NCBI RefSeq assembly: GCF_019793435.1 | Contig: NZ_JAILYH010000003.1 | Span: forward strand, 124,001-188,000 | Direction: 5' to 3' | Length of the DNA: 64,000 nucleotides | Origin: Rhizobium redzepovicii | GTDB lineage: Bacteria; Pseudomonadota; Alphaproteobacteria; Rhizobiales; Rhizobiaceae | Shown: one piece after another, positions 37,831 to 44,710 of the stretch | Layout of the letters: every line of letters starts with the position of its first letter | How positions within the stretch are numbered: the first letter of the stretch is position 1 | The notes under the pieces: model-generated | What the model was told of the DNA's origin: nothing | The model's database searches: none | The model's input: only the letters and a program-made list of their open reading frames with translations | Program-made: the position numbers and the translations under genes

Positions 37831-37845
37831 GTGAACAACGTTCAT
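37831..37845. promoter_or_regulatory. TetR operator 3
   Basis: GTGAACAACGTTCAT, centred 36 bp from operator 2 and 17 bp before the PspA-like start codon. The GGAGG ribosome binding site of that gene follows it. It is placed to block the pspA-like promoter. Confidence 0.7.
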
Positions 37846-37861
37846 AAACCGGAGGCAAGAA

Positions 37862-38548
37862 ATGTTCAAACTGATTTCTATTCTCTTGCGGGGCAGGGCG
37901 CATGATGCCGAACAGGCTTTTGCCGATCGCAACGCCGTGCCGCTGCTTGCCCAGCAGATCCGCGATGCCGCCCAATCGATCCAGTCGGCCCGCCGCAGTG
38001 TCGCCGTCGCCATCGCCCAGAACGAGCAGGAGAGGGTGCAGCACGCAGCGATCGTCGCCCGCATCGCCGATCTGGAAAACCGCGCCTCCGCCGCCTTGGC
38101 GAAGGGCAATGAGGCCCTGGCCCGCGAGGCGGCCGAGGCGATCGCCTATCTCGAAGCCGAGCGCGATGCATCCGAAAAGGCGCAAGGTCAGTTCACCAGC
38201 TCCATCGACAAGCTGAAGGCGATCGTCCGCGCGTCCGAGGCGCGGCTGCAGGAGCTGCAGCGCGGCGAGCGGCTGGCCCGCGCCACGCAGGAGGCGCAGA
38301 AGCTCGATGTCGTCGTCGCCGGTCCGGGGCTTGCGACGCTCGACGATGCTGAGGAGACGCTCGCCCGGCTTCGCCTGCGCCAGAGCCAGAATGAGCTGAC
38401 GGCCGCAGCCCTGAAGGACACGGAAGGCGCCATCCGCCCGGCCGGCATCATCGAAAAGCTTGCCAATGCCGGCTGCGGGGCGCCGCTGCGCTCATCCGCC
38501 GATGATGTGCTGGCGCGGCTGAAGAGCCGCATCACGCCTGCTGCCTGA
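37862..38548 (+). CDS. PspA/IM30 family membrane-stress protein
   Basis: A 228-aa coiled-coil protein. The amphipathic N-terminus 'MFKLISILLRGRAHDAEQAF' and long Ala/Glu/Arg helices ('AARRSVAVAIAQNEQERVQH'-like, 'ALAKGNEALAREAAEAIAYLEAE') match the PspA/IM30/ESCRT-III-like family that coats and maintains damaged inner membranes. An AACCGGAGGCAAGA ribosome binding site precedes the ATG. It is the first gene of a likely two-gene unit with the YiaA-like gene 49 bp downstream, under the divergent TetR repressor rather than the enterobacterial PspF. Confidence 0.85.
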   Translation: MFKLISILLRGRAHDAEQAFADRNAVPLLAQQIRDAAQSIQSARRSVAVAIAQNEQERVQHAAIVARIADLENRASAALAKGNEALAREAAEAIAYLEAERDASEKAQGQFTSSIDKLKAIVRASEARLQELQRGERLARATQEAQKLDVVVAGPGLATLDDAEETLARLRLRQSQNELTAAALKDTEGAIRPAGIIEKLANAGCGAPLRSSADDVLARLKSRITPAA

Positions 38549-38597
38549 AATTGCATCCATCGAACCATTCATCCATCGAACCATAGGGACCACTGAT

Positions 38598-38879
38598 ATG
38601 AACGACAGTTTCCAGAAACATTCCTCAAGCTGGGTCAGCTTCTCCTACATCTCCTTCGGCTCGGCCGCCTTCATGCTGGCGCTTGGCCTTTACATGATGC
38701 CGCTCGATCTCTGGGGCAAAGGCTATCTCGCCATGGGCATTCTAATGCTGGTGCAGACCACGGTGAACATCACCAAGACGCTGCGCGACAATGCCGAATC
38801 CGAGAAGCTGATCCGCAAGGTCGAGGATGCCCGCACCGAGAAACTGCTGGTCAAGTTCAATCGTAACGATGAAGATTGA
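38598..38879 (+). CDS. YiaA/YiaB family inner-membrane protein
   Basis: A 93-aa protein with two transmembrane helices (about 13-32 and 41-60) separated by 'MPLDLWGKGYLAMG', the hallmark of the yiaA/B domain. A charged cytoplasmic tail 'ESEKLIRKVEDARTEKLL' follows. YiaA-type proteins often sit beside PspA-like genes, which fits a membrane-stress unit here. Function beyond that is unknown. Confidence 0.85.
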   Translation: MNDSFQKHSSSWVSFSYISFGSAAFMLALGLYMMPLDLWGKGYLAMGILMLVQTTVNITKTLRDNAESEKLIRKVEDARTEKLLVKFNRNDED

Positions 38880-38972
38880 TCTTCGTTAACCGCACTGCAG
38901 AGTTGTTATCGCACTCAACTATTGCGTAACAACTCTGTGGCCTTCTCTGCCTGCCGAAAGAGGAACGAGCCC

Positions 38973-41900
38973 GTGCAACACAATCTGATGACATCAAGGA
39001 AATTCGCGCCGCTGTTCTGGACCCAGTTCCTCACGGCCTTCAACGATAATTTTCTGAAGAACACCCTGGTGTTCCTCATTCTCTTCAAGATGTCGGCGAG
39101 CGAGGGGGCTGCGCTGGTGACGCTTGCCGGCGTCATCCTCATCGTCCCCTTCCTGCTGCTCTCGGCGCTCGGCGGCGAACTCGCCGACAAGCATGACAAG
39201 GCCAAGATTGCCGAGCTGCTGAAACGCTGCGAGATCGCCATTGCCGGGCTTGCCGTCGTCGGTCTGGCGTTTTCCTCGATTTTCGTGCTGATGGCGGCGC
39301 TGTTTGGGTTCGGCGTCGTCTCGGCGCTGTTCGGGCCGATCAAATACGGCATCCTGCCCGATCATCTCGAACGCCGCGACCTGCCGAAGGCCAATGCCTG
39401 GATCGAGGGCGGCACCTTCATCGCCATCCTCGCCGGCACGATCATCGCCGCCTTCGCCTTCTCCGGCGGTGACAATGTGCTGATCTTCGGCACGATGATG
39501 ATGGGGCTTTCGGTGCTTTGCTGGCTGGCCAGCCGGATGATCCCGCCCACCGGCTCCAAGGCGCCGGATCTCGAAATCGACCGCAATGTCATCCGCTCCA
39601 GCTACACCTTGGTCATGGAAATCCGCGCCGATAAACGGCTGTGGCGTTCGGCGCTGATGAATTGCTGGTTCTGGCTGGTCGGCGCCTTTGTGCTGTCCAT
39701 CCTGCCGACCATGGTGACCGAGCTGCTCGGCGGCTCCGAGCTCGTCGTGCCGGCCTATCTCACCGTCTTTGCCATTGCCGTTGCCGTCGGCTCGGCGATT
39801 GCCGCCTGGATGTCCTCCGGCCGCATCGTGCTGCTGCCGGCCCCTGTCGGCACGGCGCTGCTCGGCCTCTTCAGCCTCGATCTCGCCTGGAACCTCTGGG
39901 GCCTGGCGTCAGTCGGCCATGCAACGACGATCGCCACCTTCTTTGCCGGTGAAAATACCATTCGCGTCGCCATCGATCTCGCCGGCATGGCAATCTCTGG
40001 CGCCTTCATCGCCGTGCCGACCTTTGCCGCGCTGCAGACCTGGGCGCATGAAGACCGCCGCGCCCGCGTCATCGGCGCCGCCAATGTGCTCTCGGCGCTG
40101 TTCATCACTGTCGGCCTCGGCCTGGTCGCCGCCTTCCAGGCGCTCGGCGCCTCCATTCCTCAGATCCTGATCGGCCTCGGCATCATCAATTTCGCCGTCG
40201 CCTGGCTGATGCTGAAGACGCTGCCGACCAATCCCTTCCGCGATTTCATCTCGATCCTGTTCCGCGCCTTCATGCGCCTCGAGGTCGAGGGGCTGGAGAA
40301 TATCAAGAAGGCCGGCCGCGCGCCGATCATCGCCCTCAACCATGTCAGCCTGCTCGATGGTGCGCTGGCGCTTGCCATCACCGAGGAAGAGCCCACCTTT
40401 GCCGTCGATTACAAGATCGCCCAGGCCTGGTGGGTGCGGCCCTTCCTGAAGATGTGCAAATTCCTGCCGCTTGACCCGACCAAGCCGATGGCGACGCGGT
40501 CGCTGATCAAGGTGGTGCAGGACGGCAACCCGATCGGCATCTTCCCCGAGGGCCGCCTGACGGTGACCGGCACGCTGATGAAGGTCTATGATGGCGCCGC
40601 CATGGTCGCCGACAAAACAGGCTCGATGGTCGTGCCGGTAAAGATCGACGGGCTGGAGAAGAGCTATCTCTCCTATCTCGATAACGGCAAGATCCGCCGC
40701 CGGCTGTTCCCCAAGGTCAAGGTCACCATTCTCGAGCCGGTGAAGCTGGAAGTGCCGCCGGAACTGAAAGGCCGCAAGCGCCGCACGGCGGCAGGCGCTG
40801 CCCTTTATCAGGTGATGTCGAACCTGCTGTTCCAGACCGCCGATACCTCGTCGACCGTGCTCGACCGCGTCATTCAGGCAGGTGGCGAATTCGGCATGGG
40901 CAAACTCGCCGTCGAAGATCCGGTCACCGGCCGGCTGACCTATGGCAAGCTCTTGACCGGGGCTGCCGTGCTCGGCGCAAAATTCCGCGCCCGCTTCCCG
41001 GAAACCAATCTCGGCGTCATGCTGCCGAATGCCAATGGCGCCGCCGCCACCCTTCTCGGCGTGATGACGGCAGGCAAGGTGCCGGCGATGCTGAACTTCA
41101 CCGCGGGTGCCGCCAATATCCTCTCCGCCTGCAAGGCCGCCGAAGTAAAACATGTGCTGACCTCGCGCGCCTTCGTCACCCAGGCGAAGCTCGGGCCTGT
41201 GATCGAGGAGATGGAAAAGCAGGTGGCGATCGTCTGGCTCGATGATCTCAGGGCCGAAATCTCACTCAAGGACAAGATTTTCGGGTTTCTCAGGAAGGCG
41301 CGGCCGCTGGTCAAACGCCAGCCGGATGATCCGGCTGTCATCCTCTTCACCTCGGGTTCCGAGGGCACGCCGAAGGGCGTGGTGCTCACCCACCGCAACA
41401 TCCTGTCGAACGCCGCCCAGGCGGCTGCCCGCATCGATTTCCACAGCGGCGACAAGGTGTTCAACATCCTGCCGGTGTTCCATTCCTTCGGGCTGACGGC
41501 CGGCACGGTGCTGCCGCTGATCTCGGGCGTGCCTGTTTATTTCTATCCGTCGCCGCTGCATTACCGCATCGTGCCGGAACTGATCTATGTCTCCAACGCC
41601 ACGATCATCTTCGGCACCGACACCTTCCTCAATGGTTACAGCAGGACGGCGCATCCCTACGACTTCCGCTCGATCCGTTACATCTTCTCCGGCGCCGAGC
41701 CGGTGAAGGCCGCAACCCGCCAGACCTATATGGAAAAATTCGGCCTGCGCATCCTGGAAGGTTACGGCGTCACCGAGACCGCACCGGTCATTTCGATCAA
41801 CACGCCGATGTACAACAAATCAGGCACGGTCGGCAAAATCCTGCCGGGCATGGAATGGAAGCTCGAACCGGTGCCCGGCATCGAGGAGGGCGGCAGGCTG

Positions 41901-42368
41901 CATGTGCGCGGCGCCAATGTCATGGCCGGTTATCTCCGCGCCGAAAAGCCCGGCGTGCTCGAGCCGTTGGTCGATGGCTGGCACGACACCGGCGACATCG
42001 TCACCATCGACGAGGATGGTTTCGTCAAGATCCGCGGCCGCGCCAAGCGCTTCGCCAAGATCGGCGGCGAAATGATCTCGCTCGCCGCCGTCGAGACGCT
42101 CGCCGCCGAACTCTGGCCCGGGGCGCTGTCGGTCGTCTCCTCGCTGCCCGACGCCAAGAAGGGCGAGCGCCTGGTGCTGCTGACCGACGCCCCCACCGCC
42201 ACCCGCGCCGAATTCCTCGCCTTCGCCAAATCCAAGGGCGCGATGGACATGATGGTCCCGGCCGAGGTCAATATCGGCAAGGTGCCGGTACTGGGCTCCG
42301 GCAAGGTCGATTTCGTCGCGGCGCGCAAGCTGGCGGAGAGCGTGGCCGAGAAGGGGGAGGCGGCTTAG
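38973..42368 (+). CDS. Fused MFS lysophospholipid flippase / PlsC acyltransferase / acyl-ACP synthetase
   Basis: A 1131-aa, three-part enzyme like the LplT-Aas pair joined in one chain. Residues 1-430 are an MFS transporter with about 12 helices ('FWTQFLTAFNDNFLKN' start). Around residue 456 is the PlsC motif NHVSLLDG (NHxxxxD) with 'FPEGRLT'. From about 650 is an AMP-binding synthetase with 'LFTSGSEGTPKG' near 790 and 'GYGVTETAP'. It would import and re-acylate lysophospholipid in the inner membrane. GTG 38973 follows a GAGGAAC site; ATG 38988 is also possible. Confidence 0.88.
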   Translation: MQHNLMTSRKFAPLFWTQFLTAFNDNFLKNTLVFLILFKMSASEGAALVTLAGVILIVPFLLLSALGGELADKHDKAKIAELLKRCEIAIAGLAVVGLAFSSIFVLMAALFGFGVVSALFGPIKYGILPDHLERRDLPKANAWIEGGTFIAILAGTIIAAFAFSGGDNVLIFGTMMMGLSVLCWLASRMIPPTGSKAPDLEIDRNVIRSSYTLVMEIRADKRLWRSALMNCWFWLVGAFVLSILPTMVTELLGGSELVVPAYLTVFAIAVAVGSAIAAWMSSGRIVLLPAPVGTALLGLFSLDLAWNLWGLASVGHATTIATFFAGENTIRVAIDLAGMAISGAFIAVPTFAALQTWAHEDRRARVIGAANVLSALFITVGLGLVAAFQALGASIPQILIGLGIINFAVAWLMLKTLPTNPFRDFISILFRAFMRLEVEGLENIKKAGRAPIIALNHVSLLDGALALAITEEEPTFAVDYKIAQAWWVRPFLKMCKFLPLDPTKPMATRSLIKVVQDGNPIGIFPEGRLTVTGTLMKVYDGAAMVADKTGSMVVPVKIDGLEKSYLSYLDNGKIRRRLFPKVKVTILEPVKLEVPPELKGRKRRTAAGAALYQVMSNLLFQTADTSSTVLDRVIQAGGEFGMGKLAVEDPVTGRLTYGKLLTGAAVLGAKFRARFPETNLGVMLPNANGAAATLLGVMTAGKVPAMLNFTAGAANILSACKAAEVKHVLTSRAFVTQAKLGPVIEEMEKQVAIVWLDDLRAEISLKDKIFGFLRKARPLVKRQPDDPAVILFTSGSEGTPKGVVLTHRNILSNAAQAAARIDFHSGDKVFNILPVFHSFGLTAGTVLPLISGVPVYFYPSPLHYRIVPELIYVSNATIIFGTDTFLNGYSRTAHPYDFRSIRYIFSGAEPVKAATRQTYMEKFGLRILEGYGVTETAPVISINTPMYNKSGTVGKILPGMEWKLEPVPGIEEGGRLHVRGANVMAGYLRAEKPGVLEPLVDGWHDTGDIVTIDEDGFVKIRGRAKRFAKIGGEMISLAAVETLAAELWPGALSVVSSLPDAKKGERLVLLTDAPTATRAEFLAFAKSKGAMDMMVPAEVNIGKVPVLGSGKVDFVAARKLAESVAEKGEAA

Positions 42369-42400
42369 GCGGACTTAGGTTTGGGGCGTCGCGTCCTGCG

Positions 42401-42585
42401 GCACCCCCTCTGCCCGGCCGGACATCTCCCCCACAAGGAGGGAGATCGGCAGGAGGCCAACGCTCGGTCCCACTTTGCCGGTACGTTGATTCCAAATGGC
42501 AATTGTTTGGGGAAGCCCTAACGTCTATCCGATCTCCCCCCTTGTGGGGGAGATGTCCGGCAGGACAGAGGAGGGAGCCCCCACC
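42401..42585. repeat. Dispersed inverted repeat with CTCCCCC arms
   Basis: Arms GGCCGGACATCTCCCCCAC (42413-42431) and GTGGGGGAGATGTCCGGC (42546-42563) flank about 115 bp. It occupies most of the gap between two convergent genes; no gene is seen in it. Confidence 0.7.
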
Positions 42586-42614
42586 ACGCGCCAACAGAAG
42601 CGCACCACGACCGG

Positions 42615-43808
42615 CTAACTCACCGCCGCCCGCTCCGTCGTCTCCAGCCGCAACCCCAGTACCAGCGGCACGGCGAGCGCGTAGACGGCGACGACCGATA
42701 GCCAGATGGCGCCCGGCCATTCCTCTCGGAAGAGGAAATAGAGGCTGGAAAAGCCGAGCGGCGCGACGATCGAGGCGAGGCTGACGGCTGAGGCCAGCAC
42801 GCCCTGGAACTGGCCCTGGCTATTTTCATCGACCTGCCGGGTCGCCAGCGACTGCAACGCCGGCACGCCGATGCCGCCAAGCGCAAAGACCGGCATGATC
42901 GCGAAGATCATCCAGCCCTGGCCGGCGAAGGCCATGACGGTGAGAGCGAGTGAGACGGCGGCAACACCCACGAGGATCGCGGCGCGTTCGCCGAGCAGCC
43001 GGACCGCCGGCCCCGGCAGCAAGGCCTGGGCAAATGTCTGGCAGATGCCGAAGGCGCCCAGCGAAAGGCCGATCGACAGCCCGTTCCAGTGAAAGGCCTC
43101 GCTGCCCCACAGCGCCCAACAGGTGCCGTAGGCCTCGCCGGTGGCGCTGAAGATGAAGAACAGGGTGACGACCGGCAGCAGGCTTTTGACCTCCAGCACC
43201 GACCGCAGCGGTTTCAGCGGATTGAGCGCCGCCAGATCGATCGTCTCGCGGCTGCCCGGCCGCGATTCCGGCAGGATGAAGAAGGCAAGCAGCAGGTTGG
43301 CGCCATTGAGCACGGCGGCTGCGATAAACGGCAGCCGCAACCAATGATCGCCGAGCACGCCGCCGAGCACCGGGCCGATGATGAAGCCGAGGCCGAACAT
43401 GGCGTTGAACAGGCCGAAGCGGCGGGCGCGTTTCTCCTCCGGCGAAATGTCGGTGATATAGGCGGTGGCGACCGAGATATTGGCGCTGGTCAGCCCGGCG
43501 ATCGCCCGGCCGACGAACAGCAATGCGAGATTGGGCGCAAAGGCGAGAAACAGGTAGTTGACGGCGGCGCCGGCGAGCGAAATCAGCAGCACGGGCCGTC
43601 GGCCGAGCCGATCGCTCAGCGCCCCGAGCACCGGCGCGAAGATGAACTGCATCACCGCATAGAGCGCCGTCATCGTGCCGATATACGGTGCGACGTTTTC
43701 GGCATGGGTGATATCGCGCAGCAGCGACGGCAGGATCGGGAAAATCAGCCCGATGCCGACGGCATCGAGGACAATGGCGGTAAAGATGACGATAAGGGAT
43801 CTGGTCAT
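42615..43808 (-). CDS. TetA-like MFS drug exporter
   Basis: A 397-aa transporter with 12 predicted helices. The N-terminus 'VIFTAIVLDAVGIGLIFPILPSLLRDI' and motif A 'GALSDRLGRRPVLL' (loop 2-3) are like class A-type tetracycline/H+ antiporters. 'GFIIGPVLGGVLGD' matches motif C of drug/H+ antiporters in helix 5. It is a proton-driven exporter in the inner membrane; tetracycline itself as substrate is not certain. No TetR gene is adjacent, which is unlike mobile tet operons, so it is probably a chromosomal homologue. Confidence 0.88.
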   Translation of the reverse strand: MTRSLIVIFTAIVLDAVGIGLIFPILPSLLRDITHAENVAPYIGTMTALYAVMQFIFAPVLGALSDRLGRRPVLLISLAGAAVNYLFLAFAPNLALLFVGRAIAGLTSANISVATAYITDISPEEKRARRFGLFNAMFGLGFIIGPVLGGVLGDHWLRLPFIAAAVLNGANLLLAFFILPESRPGSRETIDLAALNPLKPLRSVLEVKSLLPVVTLFFIFSATGEAYGTCWALWGSEAFHWNGLSIGLSLGAFGICQTFAQALLPGPAVRLLGERAAILVGVAAVSLALTVMAFAGQGWMIFAIMPVFALGGIGVPALQSLATRQVDENSQGQFQGVLASAVSLASIVAPLGFSSLYFLFREEWPGAIWLSVVAVYALAVPLVLGLRLETTERAAVS

Positions 43809-44171
43809 GGGTGCGTTCCGGGTCGACGCAAGCCCGCAGGACCGTCAGCGCCTCCCTGATTTTTCCAAATCACGGAATTGCATCGGGACGCCGATGGCTC
43901 ACGATAAGGCCTGATCTTTGTCAGGCGATTGGTTTCTAGGGGGTGCTGGCCGAACCATGGCTGATGCGCATGGCTGGCGTGTACTCGACCGCCTGGACGA
44001 CCCATTCGTCCACCTGTTTACTCCGCCACTGAGCGGATCAAGGGAGGCAGTCGCTTTTCGCGACGGGCAAGACATACGCCGGATGGTTGAGTAGGGCAAG
44101 CCTGTTTTTGTGTGGGGGATGGTTGCCGGTGTGAGGTTTTGTGGCGCCGTCGATCAATTCTCTGCCGTGTT
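43809..44171. other. Intergenic region, nothing recognised
   Basis: This is 363 bp between the divergent-side start of the TetA-like gene and the 3' end of a minus-strand membrane ORF. No gene, RNA or clear repeat was seen on either strand. It should hold the promoter of the transporter gene near 43830-43900. Confidence 0.5.
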
Positions 44172-44459
44172 TCAAGTGAGACCGTCGAGGACCTCCAACA
44201 GAATGGAAGGTGAACTCAGAAAGCCTCCCGCCACGAGGCCAACGAAGCCAAGCGCCAGCGCTCCAGCAATTCCGTGGCTCTCCCAGCCGTAATGGGCCCC
44301 CAGGGCCGTTGCCGTCATGACGATCGAAACTGTCCAAACGATCTTGACCAGCGAAATCAAGCGCCGCCCAATCGTTCGTCTTTCTTCTGCCTCGGCCAAA
44401 CCAACCTTCTCGAGCGCTTCCCTGCCACATTGAAGCATTGCAATTTTTAGGGGCATCAT
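44172..44459 (-). CDS. Small two-helix membrane protein
   Basis: A 95-aa protein from the first of two adjacent ATGs at 44459. A charged N-terminal region (Glu/Arg-rich, residues 10-35) precedes two hydrophobic helices at about 37-58 and 66-86. No family is recognised and no clear ribosome binding site is seen. The open frame to 44681 has low-complexity, Pro-rich sequence and is not a credible extension. Real gene status is likely but not certain. Confidence 0.5.
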   Translation of the reverse strand: MMPLKIAMLQCGREALEKVGLAEAEERRTIGRRLISLVKIVWTVSIVMTATALGAHYGWESHGIAGALALGFVGLVAGGFLSSPSILLEVLDGLT

Positions 44460-44710
44460 CAACGGGGCGAAGTATCGAAGGGAAGAGATGGTAAACGCGC
44501 GCCCGCACGGTTCGCGCGGCACGGCATGCCCCGGCGGCAGCGGCCCCTGGGGTCGAGATGGGTGGATGGGGGTGGGCTTCGCGGGGATATTATGAACGCC
44601 GCACCCCCAATGACGCGTTTCGTCTGTCGTTCGGCGCATATGAGGTTGTCCCGCCGGGGCAGTCGCTTCACCATGAGGCAACTTCAGCTCGGGGAACAGA
44701 CAGGCAGGCC

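Noticed and set aside
42615..43808. Acquired tetracycline-resistance operon
   Set aside because: No adjacent tetR or mobile element, and base composition matches the core; it is treated as a chromosomal TetA-like exporter.
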